From the NCBI RefSeq assembly GCF_043290135.1, contig NW_027464603.1, positions 248,001 to 312,000 on the forward strand: DNA of 64,000 bases, in the 5' to 3' direction. Positions 1 through 14,804 of the stretch are shown here, piece after piece. Below the pieces are notes generated by a model, which saw only the letters and a program-made list of their open reading frames with translations, was not told the DNA's origin and made no database searches. Position numbers and translations under genes: made by a program. The first letter of the stretch is position 1. Each line of letters begins with the position of its first letter. This stretch comes from Rhipicephalus microplus (taxonomy: Eukaryota > Arthropoda > Arachnida > Ixodida > Ixodidae).

Positions 1-3000
1 TCCACAGCTATAAACTCCACAACTTGAAACTCTGCAACTCGAAACTCTGCAACTAGAAAATATCCAACTAGAAACTACACAACTAGAATCTCCGCAACTC
101 AAAACTCCGCAACTACAAAATCCACAACTAGAAACTTGAATATTGGGAACTCCGCAACTAGAAAATCTACAACTAGAAACTTGAAAACTAAAAACTCCAA
201 CTAGAAACTCCACAACTAGTAACTCCACAACTAGAAACTCCACAACTAGAGACTCCATAACTAGGAACTCCACAACTAGAAACTCCACAGCTACCGACTC
301 CACAACTACAGACTCCACAACTAGAAACTCCACAGCTAGAGACTCCACAACTAGAAACTCCACAAATACGAACCCCACAAATACGAACCCCGCAACTAGA
401 AGCTCCATAACTAGAAACTCCGCAACTAGAAACTCCACAACTTGAGACTTCGCAACTAGAAACTCCACAACTAGAAACACCACAACTACAGACTCCACAA
501 CTACAAACTCCACAACTAGAAACTCCACAACTACGAACCTCACAACTAGAAACTCCAACAGTAGAAACTCCACAACTTGGGACTTCGCAACTAGAAACTC
601 CACAACTTGAGACTTCGCAACTAGAAACTCGGCAACTAGAAACTCCCCAACTAGAAACTCCCCAACTAGAAACTCCACAAATTGAAACACCACAACTAGA
701 TACTCCACAACTACAAATTCCACAACTAGAAACTCCACAACTAAAAACTCCGCAACTAGAAACTCCGCAACTAGAAACTCCACAACTAGAGACTCCATAA
801 CTTGAAACACCACAACTAGATACTCCACAACTACAAATTCCACATCTAGAAACTCCAAATTAAGAAACTCCGCAACTAGAAACTCCGCAACTTGAAACTC
901 CACAACTAGAGACTCCATAACTAGGAACTCCACAACTAGAAACTCCACAACTACAGACTCCACAACGACAAACTCCACAACTAGAAACTCCACAACCGGA
1001 AACTCCGCAACTAGAAACTCCACAACTAGAAATTCCACAACCAGAGACTCAACAACTTGAGACTCCACAACTAAAAACTCCACAGCTAGAAACTCCACAA
1101 CTAGAAACTCCGCAACTATAAACTCAGCAACTAGAAACTCCACAACAAGAAACTCCACAACTAGAAACTCCACAACTTGGAACACCACAACTAGATACTC
1201 CACAGCTACAAATTCCACAACTAGAAACTCCAAATTTAGAAACTTCACAACTAGAAACTCCACAACCAGAAACTCCGCAACTAGAAACTCCACAACTAGA
1301 AATTCCACAACCAGAGACTCAACAACTAGAGACTCCACAACTAAAAACTCCACAACTAGAAACTCCACAACTAGAAACTCCACAACTAGAAACTCCGCAA
1401 CTAGAAACCCAGCAACTAGAAACTCCACAACTAGAAACTCCACACCTATAAATTCTAGAACTTGAAACTCCACAACTAGAAAACCAACAACTAGAAACTC
1501 AACACCTAGAAACTCCACAACTAGAAACTCCACAACTAGAAACTCCACAACTAGAAACTCCACAACTAGAAACTATGCAACTAGAAACTCCACATTTTGA
1601 GACTTCGCAACTAGAAACTCGGCAACTAGAAACTCCCCAACTAGAAACTCCACAACTAGAAACACCACAAATTGAAACACCACAACTAGATACTCCACAA
1701 CTTCAAATTCCACAACTAGAAACTCCACAACTAAAAACTCCGCAACTAGAAACTCCGCAACTAGAAACTCCACAACTAGAGACTCCATAACTTGAAACAC
1801 CACAACTAGATACTCCACAACTACAAATTCCACATCTAGAAACTCCAAATTAAGAAACTCCGCAACTAGAAACTCCGCAACTTGAAACTCCACAACTAGA
1901 GACTCCATAACTAGGAACTCCACAACGAGAAACTCCACAACCGGAAACTCGGCAACTAGAAACTTCGCAACTAGAAACTCCACAACTAGAAATTCCACAA
2001 CCAGAGACTCAACAACTTGAGACTCCACAACTAAAAACTCCACAGCTAGAAACTCCACAACTAGAAACTCCGCAACTATAAACCCAGCAACTAGAAACTC
2101 CACAACAAGACACTCCACAACTAGAAACTCCACAACTTGGAACACCACAACTAGATACTCCACAACTACAAATTCCACAACTAGAAACTCCTAATTTATA
2201 AACTCCGCAACTAGAAACTCCGCAACTTGAAACTCCACAACTACAACCTCCATAACTAGGAACTCCACAACTACAGACTCCACAACTACAAACTTCACAA
2301 CTAGAAACTCCACAACCAGAAACTCCATAACTAGAAACTCCGCAACCAGAAACTCCACAACTAGAGACTCCATAACTAGGAACTCCACAACTAGAAACTC
2401 CACAGCTACCGACTCCACAACTACAGACTCCACAACTAGAAACTCCACAGCTAGAGACTCCACAACTAGAAACTCCACAAATACGAACCCCACAAATACG
2501 AACCCCGCAACTAGAAGCTCCATAACTAGAAACTCCGCAACTAGAAACTCCACAACTTGAGACTTCGCAACTAGAAACTCCACAACTAGAAACACCACAA
2601 CTACAGACTCCACAACTACAAACTCCACAACTAGAAACTCCACAACTACGAACCTCACAACTAGAAACTGCAACACTCGAAACTCCACAACTTGGGACTT
2701 CGCAACTAGAAACTCCACAACTTGAGACTTCGCAACTAGAAACTCGGCAACTAGAAACTCCCCAACTAGAAACTCCACAACTAGAAACTCCACAAATTGA
2801 AACACCACAACTAGATACTCCACAACTACAAATTCCACAACTAGAAACTCCACAACTAAAAACTCCGCAACTAGAAACTCCGCAACTACAAACTCCACAA
2901 CTAGAAACTCCACTACTACGAACCTCACAACTAGAAACTCCAACACTAGAAACTCCACAACTTGGGACTTCGCAACTAGAAACTCCACAACTTGAGACTT

Positions 3001-3317
3001 CGCAACTAGAAACACGGCAACTAGAAACTCCCCAACTAGAAACTCCACAACTAGAAACTCCACAAATTGAAACACCACAACTAGATACTCCACAACTACA
3101 AATTCCACAACTAGAAACTCCACAACTAAAAACTCCGCAACTAGAAACTCCGCAACTAGAAACTCCACAACTAGAGACTCCATAACTTGAAACACCACAA
3201 CTAGATACTCCACAACTACAAATTCCACATCTAGAAACTCCAAATTAAGAAACTCCGCAACTAGAAACTCCGCAACTTGAAACTCCACAACTAGAGACTC
3301 CATAACTAGGAACTCCA
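1..3317 (+). repeat. Left mosaic of the basic module
   Basis: This stretch holds two partial copies of the tagged module. The doublet of ACAAATACGAACCCC units is at about 362-392 and again at about 2,477-2,507, 2,115 bases (141 units) apart. The block around the CATAACTTGAAACACC unit recurs near 796, 1,786 and 3,181. The first copy opens with the tag CAGCTATAAACTCC at position 5, followed by AAAATATCC and TTGAATATTGGG. Between the tags are ordinary units only. No gene or unique DNA is visible. Confidence 0.8.
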
Positions 3318-6300
3318 CAACTAGAAACTCCACAACTACAGACTCCACAAGGACAAACTCCACAACTAGAAACTCCACAACCGGAAACTCCGCAACTAGA
3401 AACTCCACAACTAGAAATTCCACAACCAGAGACTCAACAACTTGAGACTCCACAACTAAAAACTCCACAGCTAGAAACTCCACAACTAGAAACTCCGCAA
3501 CTATAAACCCAGCAACTAGAAACTCCACAACTAGAAACTCCACAACTTGGAACACCACAACTAGATACTCCACAACTACAAATTCCACAACTAGAAACTC
3601 CAAATTTAGAAACTCCGTAACTAGAAACTCCGCAACTTGAAACTCCACAACTACAACCTCCATAACTAGGAACTCCACAACTAGAAACTCCACAACTACA
3701 GACTCCACAACTACAAACTTCAGAACTAGAAACTCCACAACCAGAAACTCCGCAACTAGAAACTCCACAACTAGAAATTCCACAACCAGAGACTCAACAA
3801 CTAGAGACTCCACAACTAAAAACTCCACAACTAGAAACTCCACAACTAGAAACTCCACAACTAGAAACTCCGCAACTAGAAACCCAGCAACTAGAAACTC
3901 CACAACTAGAAACTCCACACCTATAAATTCCACAACTTGAAACTCCACAACTAGAAACTCAACAACTAGAAACTCAACACCTAGAAACTCCACAACTAGA
4001 AACTCCACAACTAGAAACTCCACAACTAGAAACTATGCAACTAGAAACTCCACAGCTAGAGACTCCATAACTAGGAACTCCACAACTAGAAACTCCAAAA
4101 CTACAAACTCCACAACTACAAACTCCAAATTTAGAAACTCCACAACTAGAAACTCCGCAACTTGAAACTCCACAACTAGAGACTCCATAACTAGGAACTC
4201 CACGACTAAAAACTCCTTAACTACAAACTCCACAACTAGAAACTCCGCAAATAGAAACTCCACAACTAGAAATTCCACAACCAGAGACTCAACAACTTGA
4301 GACTCCACAAATAAAAACTCCACAAGTAGACACTCCACAACTAGACAATTCGCAACTAGAAACTCCACAAATAGAGACTCCATTAGAAAATTCCGCAACT
4401 AGAAACTCCACAACTACGAACCTCACAACTTGAAACTCCACAACTAGAAACTCCGCAACTAGAAACTCCACAGCTAGAAACTCCACAACTTGAGACTTCG
4501 CAACTAGAAACTCGGCAACTAGAAACTCAACAACTAGAAACTCCACAACTAAAAACTCCACAACTAGAAACACCACAACTAGATACTCCACAACTACAAA
4601 TTCCACAACTAGAAACTCCAAATTTAGAAACTCCGCAACTAGAAACTCCGCAAATTGAAACTCTACAACTAGAGACTCCATAACTAGGAACTCCACAACT
4701 AGAAACTCCACAACCAGAAACTCCGCAACTAGAAACTCCACAACTAGAAATTCCACAACCAGAGACTCCACAACTAGAGACTCCCCAACTAAAAACTCCA
4801 CAACTAGAAACTCCACAACTAGAAACTCCACAACTAGAAACTCCGCAACTAGAAACCAAGCAACTAGAAACTCCACAACTAGGAACTACACTCCTATAAA
4901 TTCCACAACTTGAAACTCCACAACTACAAACTCAACAACTAGAGACTCCACACCTAGAAACTCTGCAACTAGAAACTCCACAACTAGAAACTTCATAACT
5001 AGAAACTATGCAACTAGAAACTCTGCAACTAGAAACTCCACAGCTAGAAACTCCACAACTAGAAACTCCACAACTAGAAACACCACAGCTAGAGGCTCCG
5101 CAACTAGAAACTTCACAGCTAGACACTCTGCAACTAGAAACTCCGCAACTAGAAACTCCACAACTTGAAACTGCACAACTAGAAGCTCCGCAACTAGAAA
5201 CTCCACAACTACAGACTCCACAACGACAAACTCCACAACTAGAAACTCCACAACCGGAAACTCCGCAACTAGAAACTCCACAACTAGAAATTCCACAACC
5301 AGAGACTCAACAACTTGAGACTCCACAACTAAAAACTCCACAGCTAGAAACTCCACAACTAGAAACTCCGCAACTATAAACCCAGCAACTAGAAACTCCA
5401 CAACAAGAAACTCCACAACTAGAAACTCCACAACTTGGAACACCACAACTAGATACTCCACAACTACAAATTCCACAACTAGAAACTCCAAATTTAGTAA
5501 CTCCGTAACTAGAAATTCCGCAACTTGAAACTCCACAACTACAACCTCCATAACTAGGAACTCCACAACTAGAAACTCCACAACTACAGACTCCACAACT
5601 ACAAACTTCACAACTAGAAACTCCACAACCAGAAACTCCGCAACTAGAAACTCCACAACTAGAAATTCCACAACCAGAGACTCAACAACTAGAGACTCCA
5701 CAACTAAAAACTCCACAACTAGAAACTCCACAACTAGAAACTCCACAACTAGAAACTCCGCAACTAGAAACCCAGCAACTAGAAACTCCACAACTAGAAA
5801 CTCCACACATATAAATTCCACAACTTGAAACTCCACAACTAGAAACTCAACAACTAGAAACTCAACACCTAGAAACTCCACAACTAGAAACTCCACAACT
5901 AGAAACTCCACAACTAGAAACTATGCAACTAGAAACTCCACAGCTAGAGACTCCATAACTAGGAACTCCACAACTAGAAACTCCAAAACTACAAACTCCA
6001 CAACTACAAACTCCAAATTTAGAAACTCCACAACTAGAAACTCCGCAACTTGAAACTCCACAACTAGAGACTCCATAACTAGGAACTCCACGACTAAAAA
6101 CTCCTTAACTACAAACTCCACAACTAGAAACTCCGCAAATAGAAACTCCACAACTAGAAATTCCACAACCAGAGACTCAACAACTTGAGACTCCACAAAT
6201 AAAAACTCCACAAGTAGAAACTCCACAACTAGACAATTCGCAACTAGAAACTCCACAAATAGAGACTCCACTAGAAAATTCCGCAACTAGAAACTCCACA

Positions 6301-7033
6301 ACTACTAACCTCACAACTTGAAACTCCACAACTAGAAACTCCGCAACTAGAAACTCCACAGCTAGAAACTCCACAACTTGAGACTTCGCAACTAGAAACT
6401 CGGAAACTAGAAACTCAACAACTACAAACTCCACAACTAAAAACTCCACAACTAGAAACACCACAACTAGATACTCCACAACTACAAATTCCACAACTAG
6501 AAACTCCAAATTTAGAAACTCCGCAACTAGAAACTCCGCAAATTGAAACTCTACAACTAGAGACTCCATAACTAGGAACTCCACAACTAGAAACTCCACA
6601 ACCAGAAACTCCGCAACTAGAAACTCCACAACTAGAAATTCCACAACCAGAGACTCCACAACTAGAGACTCCCCAACTAAAAACTCCACAACTAGAAACT
6701 CCACAACTAGAAACTCCACAACTAGAAACTCCGCAACTAGAAACCAAGCAACTAGAAACTCCACAACTAGGAACTACACTCCTATAAATTCCACAACTTG
6801 AAACTCCACAACTACAAACTCAACAACTAGAGACTCCACACCTAGAAACTCTGCAACTAGAAACTCCACAACTAGAAACTTCATAACTAGAAACTATGCA
6901 ACTAGAAACTCTGCAACTAGAAACTCCACAGCTAGAAACTCCACAACTAGAAACTCCACAACTAGAAACACCACAGCTAGAGGCTCCGCAACTAGAAACT
7001 TCACAGCTAGACACTCTGCAACTAGAAACTCCA
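3318..7033 (+). repeat. Tandem duplication, period 1,873-1,888 bp
   Basis: About 3,318-5,145 matches about 5,191-7,033. The offset is 1,873 bases at the left and becomes 1,888 after one extra unit, ACAAGAAACTCCACA, near 5,400 in the second copy. Shared private markers include ACTATGCAACT (4,033 and 5,921), the unit containing AATAAA (4,310 and 6,198) and the short unit with AGAAAATTCC (about 4,381 and 6,270). The first copy has CCATTAGAAAATTCC where later copies have CCACTAGAAAATTCC. The boundaries were read by eye and may be off by a unit. Confidence 0.82.
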
Positions 7034-10000
7034 CAACTAGAGACTCCGCAACTAGAAACTCCACAACTTGAAACTGCACAACTAGAAGCTCCGCAACTAG
7101 AAACTCCACAGCTAGAACGTCCGCAACTAGAAACACTGCAACTAGAAACTCCGCAACTAGAAACTCCACAGCTAGAAACTCCACAACTAGAAACTCCACA
7201 ACTATAAACTCCACAGCTAGAGGCTCCGCAACTAGAAACTTCACAGCTAGAAACTCTGCAACTAGAAACTCCGCAACTAGAGACTCCGCAACTAGAAACT
7301 CCACAGATAGAACGTCCGCAACTAGAAACTCTGCAACTAGAAACTCCACGACTAGAAACTCCACAACTAGAAACTTCACAACTAGAAACTCCACAACTAG
7401 AAACTCCACAACTAGAGACTCCACAACTAGAGACTCCGCAACTAAAAACTCCACAGCTAGAAACTCCGCAACTAGAAACTCCGCAACTAGAATCTCCACA
7501 ACTAGAGAGTCCACAGCTATAAACTCCACAACTTGAAACTCTGCAACTCGAAACTCTGCAACTAGAAAATATCCAACTAGAAACTACACAACTAGAATCT
7601 CCGCAACTCAAAACTCCGCAACTACAAAATCCACAACTAGAAACTTGAATATTGGGAACTCCGCAACTAGAAAATCTACAACTAGAAACTTGAAAACTAA
7701 AAACTCCAACTAGAAACTCCACAACTAGAAACTCCACAACTAGAAACTCCACAACAAGAGACTCCATAACTAGGAACTCCACAACTAGAAACTCCACAGC
7801 TACCGACTCCACAACTACAGACTCCACAACTAGAAACTGCACAGCTAGAGACTCCACAACTAGAAACTCCACAAATACGAACCCCACAAATACGAACCCC
7901 GCAACTAGAAGCTCCATAACTAGAAACTCCGCAACTAGAAACTCCACAACTTGAGACTTCGCAACTAGAAACTCCACAACTAGAAACACCACAACTACAG
8001 ACTCCACAACTACAAACTCCACAACTAGAAACTCCACAACTACGAACCTCACAACTAGAAACTCCAACACTAGAAACTCCACAACTTGGGACTTCGCAAC
8101 TAGAAACTCCACAACTTGAGACTTCGCAACTAGAAACTCGGCAACTAGAAACTCCCCAACTAGAAACTCCCCAACTAGAAACTCCACAAATTGAAACACC
8201 ACAACTAGATACTCCACAACTACAAATTCCACAACTAGAAACTCCACAACTAAAAACTCCGCAACTAGAAACTCCGCAACTAGAAACTCCACAACTAGAG
8301 ACTCCATAACTTGAAACACCACAACTAGATACTCCACAACTACAAATTCCACATCTAGAAACTCCAAATTAAGAAACTCCGCAACTAGAAACTCCGCAAC
8401 TTGAAACTCCACAACTAGAGACTCCATAACTAGGAACTCCACAACTAGAAACTCCACAACTACAGACTCCACAACGACAAACTCCACAACTAGAAACTCC
8501 ACAACCGGAAACTCCGCAACTAGAAACTCCACAACTAGAAATTCCACAACCAGAGACTCAACAACTTGAGACTCCACAACTAAAAACTCCACAGCTAGAA
8601 ACTCCACAACTAGAAACTCCGCAACTATAAACCCAGCAACTAGAAACTCCACAACAAGAAACTCCACAACTAGAAACTCCACAACTTGGAACACCACAAC
8701 TAGATACTCCACAACTACAAATTCCACAACTAGAAACTCCAAATTTAGAAACTCCGTAACTAGAAACTCCGCAACTTGAAACTCCACAACTACAACCTCC
8801 ATAACTAGGAACTCCACAACTAGAAACTCCACAACTACAGACTCCACAACTACAAACTTCACAACTAGAAACTCCACAACCAGAAACTCCGCAACTAGAA
8901 ACTCCACAACTAGAAATTCCACAACCAGAGACTCAACAACTAGAGACTCCACAACTAAAAACTCCACAACTAGAAACTCCACAACTAGAAACTCCACAAC
9001 TAGAAACTCCGCAACTAGAAACCCAGCAACTAGAAACTCCACAACTAGAAACTCCACACCTATAAATTCCACAACTTGAAACTCCACAACTAGAAACTCA
9101 ACAACTAGAAACTCAACACCTAGAAACTCCACAACTAGAAACTCCACAACTAGAAACTCCACAACTAGAAACTATGCAACTACAAACTCCAAATTTAGAA
9201 ACTCCACAACTAGAAACTCCGCAACTTGAAACTCCACAACTAGAGACTCCATAACTAGGAACTCCACGACTAAAAACTCCTTAACTACAAACTCCACAAC
9301 TAGAAACTCCGCAAATAGAAACTCCACAACTAGAAATTCCACAACCAGAGACTCAACAACTTGAGACTCCACAAATAAAAACTCCACAAGTAGAAACTCC
9401 ACAACTAGACAATTCGCAACTAGAAACTCCACAAATAGAGACTCCACTAGAAAATTCCGCAACTAGAAACTCCACAACTACGAACCTCAAAACTTGAAAC
9501 TCCACAACTAGAAACTCCGCAACTAGAAACTCCACAGCTAGAAACTCCACAACTTGAGACTTCGCAACTAGAAACTCGGAAACTAGAAACTCAACAACTA
9601 CAAACTCCACAACTAAAACTCCACAACTAGAAACACCACAACTAGATACTCCACAACTACAAATTCCACAACTAGAAACTCCAAATTTAGAAACTCCGCA
9701 ACTAGAAACTCCGCAAATTGAAACTCTACAACTAGAGACTCCATAACTAGGAACTCCACAACTAGAAACTCCACAACCAGAAACTCCGCAACTAGAAACT
9801 CCACAACTAGAAATTCCACAACCAGAGACTCCACAACTAGAGACTCCCCAACTAAAAACTCCACAACTAGAAACTCCACAACTAGAAACTCCACAACTAG
9901 AAACTCCGCAACTAGAAACCAAGCAACTAGAAACTCCACAACTAGGAACTACACTCCTATAAATTCCACAACTTGAAACTCCACAACTACAAACTCAACA

Positions 10001-12256
10001 ACTAGAGACTCCACACCTAGAAACTCTGCAACTAGAAACTCCACAACTAGAAACTTCATAACTAGAAACTATGCAACTAGAAACTCTGCAACTAGAAACT
10101 CCACAGCTAGAAACTCCACAACTAGAAACTCCACAACTAGAAACACCACAGCTAGAGGCTCCGCAACTAGAAACTTCACAGCTAGACACTCTGCAACTAG
10201 AAACTCCGCAACTAGAGACTCCGCAAGTAGAAACTCCACAACTTGAAACTGCACAACTAGAAGCTCCGCAACTAGAAACTCCACAGCTAGAACGTCCGCA
10301 ACTAGAAACTCTGCAACTAGAAACTCCGCAACTAGAAACTCCACAGCTAGAAACTCCACAACTAGAAACTCCACAACTAGAAACTCCACAGCTAGAGGCT
10401 CCGCAACTAGAAACTTCACAGCTAGAAACTCTGCAACTAGAAACTCCGCAACTAGAGACTCCGCAACTAGAAACTTCACAGAGCGAACGTCCGCAACTAG
10501 AAACTCTGCAACTAGAAACTCCACGACTAGAAACTCCACAACTAGAAACTTCACAACTAGAAACTCCACAACTAGAAACTCCACAACTAGAGACTCCACA
10601 ACTAGAGACTCCGCAACTAAAAACTCCACAGCTAGAAACTCCGCAACTAGAAACTCCGCAACTAGAATCTCCACAACTAGAGAGTCCACAGCTATAAACT
10701 CCACAACTTGAAACTCTGCAACTCGAAACTCTGCAACTAGAAAATATCCAACTAGAAACTACACAACTAGAATCTCCGCAACTCAAAACTCCGCAACTAC
10801 AAAATCCACAACTAGAAACTTGAATATTGGGAACTCCGCAACTAGAAAATCTACAACTAGAAACTTGAAAACTAAAAACTCCAACTAGAAACTCCACAAC
10901 TAGAAACTCCACAACTAGAAACTCCACAACTAGAAACTCCACAACTAGAGACTCCATAACTAGGAACTCCACAACTAGAAACTCCACAGCTACCGACTCC
11001 ACAACTACAGACTCCACAACTAGAAACTCCACAGCTAGAGACTCCACAACTAGAAACTCCACAAATACGAACCCCACAAATACGAACCCCGCAACTAGAA
11101 GCTCCATAACTAGAAACTCCGCAACTAGAAACTCCACAACTTGAGACTTCGCAACTAGAAACTCCACAACTAGAAACACCACAACTACAGACTCCACAAC
11201 TACAAACTCCACAACTAGAAACTCCACAACTACGAACCTCACAACTAGAAACTCCAACACTAGAAACTCCACAACTTGGGACTTCGCAACTAGAAACTCC
11301 ACAACTTGAGACTTCGCAACTAGAAACTCGGCAACTAGAAACTCCCCAACTAGAAACTCCCCAACTAGAAACTCCACAAATTGAAACACCACAACTAGAT
11401 ACTCCACAACTACAAATTCCACAACTAGAAACTCCACAACTAAAAACTCCGCAACTAGAAACTCCGCAACTAGAAACTCCACAACTAGAGACTCCATAAC
11501 TTGAAACACCACAACTAGATACTCCACAACTACAAATTCCACATCTAGAAACTCCAAATTAAGAAACTCCGCAACTAGAAACTCCGCAACTTGAAACTCC
11601 ACAACTAGAGACTCCATAACTAGGAACTCCACAACTAGAAACTCCACAACTACAGACTCCACAACGACAAACTCCACAACTAGAAACTCCACAACCGGAA
11701 ACTCCGCAACTAGAAACTCCACAACTAGAAATTCCACAACCAGAGACTCAACAACTTGAGACTCCACAACTAAAAACTCCACAGCTAGAAACTCCACAAC
11801 TAGAAACTCCGCAACTATAAACTCAGCAACTAGAAACTCCACAACAAGAAACTCCACAACTAGAAACTCCACAACTTGGAACACCACAACTAGATACTCC
11901 ACAGCTACAAATTCCACAACTAGAAACTCCAAATTTAGAAACTTCACAACTAGAAACTCCACAACCAGAAACTCCGCAACTAGAAACTCCACAACTAGAA
12001 ATTCCACAACCAGAGACTCAACAACTAGAGACTCCACAACTAAAAACTCCACAACTAGAAACTCCACAACTAGAAACTCCACAACTAGAAACTCCGCAAC
12101 TAGAAACCCAGCAACTAGAAACTCCACAACCAGAAACTCCACACCTATAAATTCCACAACTTGAAACTCCACAACTAGAAACTCAACAACTAGAAACTCA
12201 ACACCTAGAAACTCCACAACTAGAAACTCCACAACTAGAAACTCCACAACTAGAAA
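5921..12256 (+). repeat. Higher-order repeat of about 3.2 kb, two copies
   Basis: Measured from one ACTATGCAACT marker to the next, copy 1 is about 5,921-9,171 and copy 2 about 9,172-12,256. Over most of the length the offset is 3,175 bases; for example the tag CAGCTATAAACTCC is at 7,514 and 10,689. Copy 2 has lost five units just after 9,181, where ATGCAACT joins directly to ACAAACTCCAAATTTAG, and six units near 11,940, where CCAAATTTAGAAACTTCAC replaces the longer form. A one-base loss (ACTAAAACTCC) lies near 9,614. This overlaps the 1,888-base duplication because the copies are nested. Confidence 0.82.
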
Positions 12257-13466
12257 CTATGCAACTAGAAACTCCACAGCTAGAGACTCCATAACTAGGA
12301 ACTCCACAACTAGAAACTCCAAAACTACAAACTCCACAACTACAAACTCCAAATTTAGAAACTCCACAACTAGAAACTCCGCAACTTGAAACTCCACAAC
12401 TAGAGACTCCATAACTAGGAACTCCACGACTAAAAACTCCTTAACTACAAACTCCACAACTAGAAACTCCGCAAATAGAAACTCCACAACTAGAAATTCC
12501 ACAACCAGAGACTCAACAACTTGAGACTCCACAAATAAAAACTCCACAAGTAGAAACTTCACAACTAGACAATTCGCAACTAGAAACTCCACAACTAGAG
12601 ACTCCACTAGAAAATTCCGCAACTAGAAACTCCACAACTACGAACCTCACAACTTGAAACTCCACAACTAGAAACTCCGCAACTAGAAACTCCACAGCTA
12701 GAAACTCCACAACTTGAGACTTCGCAACTAGAAACTCGGCAACTAGAAACTCAACAACTAGAAACTCCACAACTAAAAACTCCACAACTAGAAACACCAC
12801 AACTAGATACTCCACAACTACAAATTCCACAACTAGAAACTCCAAATTTAGAAACTCCGCAACTAGAAACTCCGCAAATTGAAACTCTACAACTAGAGAC
12901 TCCATAACTAGGAACTCCACAACTAGAAACTCCACAACCAGAAACTCCGCAACTAGAAACTCCACAACTAGAAATTCCACAACCAGAGACTCAACAACTA
13001 GAGACTCCCCAACTAAAAACTCCACAACTAGAAACTCCACAACTAGGAACTACACACCTATAAATTCCACAACTTGAAAGTCCACAACTAGAAACTCAAC
13101 AACTAGAGACTCCACACCTAGAAACTCTGCAACTAGAAACTCCACAACTAGAAACTTCATAACTAGAAACTATGCAACTAGAAACTCTGCAACTAGAAAC
13201 TCCACAGCTGGAACGTCCGCAACTAGAAACTCTGCAACTAGAAACTCCGCAACTAGAAACTCCACAGCTAGAAACTCCATAACTAGGAACTCCACAACTA
13301 GAAACTCCACAACCAGAAACTCCGCAACTAGAAACTCCACAACTAGAAATTCCACAACCAGAGACTCAACTACTAGAGACTCCCCAACTAAAAACTCCAC
13401 AACAAGAAACTCCACAACTAGAAACTCCACAACTAGAAACTCCGCAACTAGAAACCAAGCAACTAG
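12257..13466 (+). repeat. Transition segment, truncated module
   Basis: The segment begins like the 9,172 and 5,921 copies, with the AATAAA unit at 12,534 and the AGAAAATTCC short unit at about 12,606. It lacks a run of units before 13,050 and then passes into the units CAGCTGGAACGTCCG and CTCTGCAACTAG typical of the 13.5-35 kb domain. The ACAAATACGAACCCC doublet is absent from here until about 35.9 kb. It contains only array units. Confidence 0.7.
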
Positions 13467-14804
13467 AAACTCCACAACTAGAAACTTCATAACTAGAAAC
13501 TATGCAACTAGAAACTCTGCAACTAGAAACTCCACAGCTAGAAACTCCACAACTAGAAACTCCACAACTAGAAACACCACAGCTAGAGGCTCCGCAACTA
13601 GAAACTTCACAGCTAGAAACTCTGCAACTAGAAACTCCGCAACTAGAGACTCCGCAACTAGAAACTCCACAACTTGAAACTCCACAACTAGAAGCTCCGC
13701 AACTGGAAACTCCACAGCTAGAACGTCCGCAACAAGAAACTCTGCAACTAGAAACTCTGCAACTAGAAACTCCACAGCTAGAAACTCCACAACTAGAAAC
13801 TCCACAACTAGAAACTCCACAGCTAGAGGCTCCGCAACTAGAAACTTCACAGCTATAAACTCTGCAACTAGAAACTCCGCAACTAGAGACTCCGCAACTA
13901 GAAACTCCACAACTAGAAACTACACAACTAGAAGCTCCGCAACTAGAAACTCCACAGCTAGAACGTCCGCAACTAGAAACTCTGCAACTAGAAACTCCAC
14001 GACTAGAAACTCCACAACTAGAAACTTCACAACTAGAAACTCCACAACTAGAAACTCCACAACTAGAGACTCCACAACTAGAGACTCCGCAACTAAAAAC
14101 TCCACAGCTAGAAACTCCGCAACTAGAAACTCCGCAACTAGAATCTCTACAACTAGAGACTCCATAACTAGGAATTCCACAACTAGAAACTCCACAACTA
14201 CAGACTCTACAACTACAAACTCCACAACTAGAAACTTCATAACTAGAAACTATGCAACTAGAAACTCTGCAACTAGAAACTCCACAGCTAGAAACTCCAC
14301 AACTAGAAACTCCACAACTAGAAACACCACAGCTAGAGGCTCCGCAACTAGAAACTTCACAGCTAGAAACTCTGCAACTAGAAACTCCGCAACTAGAGAC
14401 TCCGCAACTAGAAACTCCACAACTTGAAACTCCACAACTAGAAGCTCCGCAACTGGAAACTCCACAGCTAGAACGTCCGCAACAAGAAACTCTGCAACTA
14501 GAAACTCTGCAACTAGAAACTCCACAGCTAGAAACTCCACAACTAGAAACTCCACAACTAGAAACTCCACAGCTAGAGGCTCCGCAACTAGAAACTTCAC
14601 AGCTATAAACTCTGCAACTAGAAACTCCGCAACTAGAGACTCCGCAACTAGAAACTCCACAACTAGAAACTACACAACTAGAAGCTCCGCAACTAGAAAC
14701 TCCACAGCTAGAACGTCCGCAACTAGAAACTCTGCAACTAGAAACTCCACGACTAGAAACTCCACAACTAGAAACTTCACAACTAGAAACTCCACAACTA
14801 GAAA
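13467..14804 (+). repeat. 750-bp higher-order repeat, 1.8 copies
   Basis: Positions 13,467-14,054 and 14,217-14,804 appear identical over 588 bases at an offset of exactly 750 (50 units). The match includes rare variants such as CAACAAGAAACTCTG and CAACTGGAAACTCC in both copies. It breaks on the left at GAAACTCC versus CAAACTCC and on the right at GAAACTCC versus GAAATTCC. Identity with an offset that is a whole number of units suggests a recent in-register event. Confidence 0.88.
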
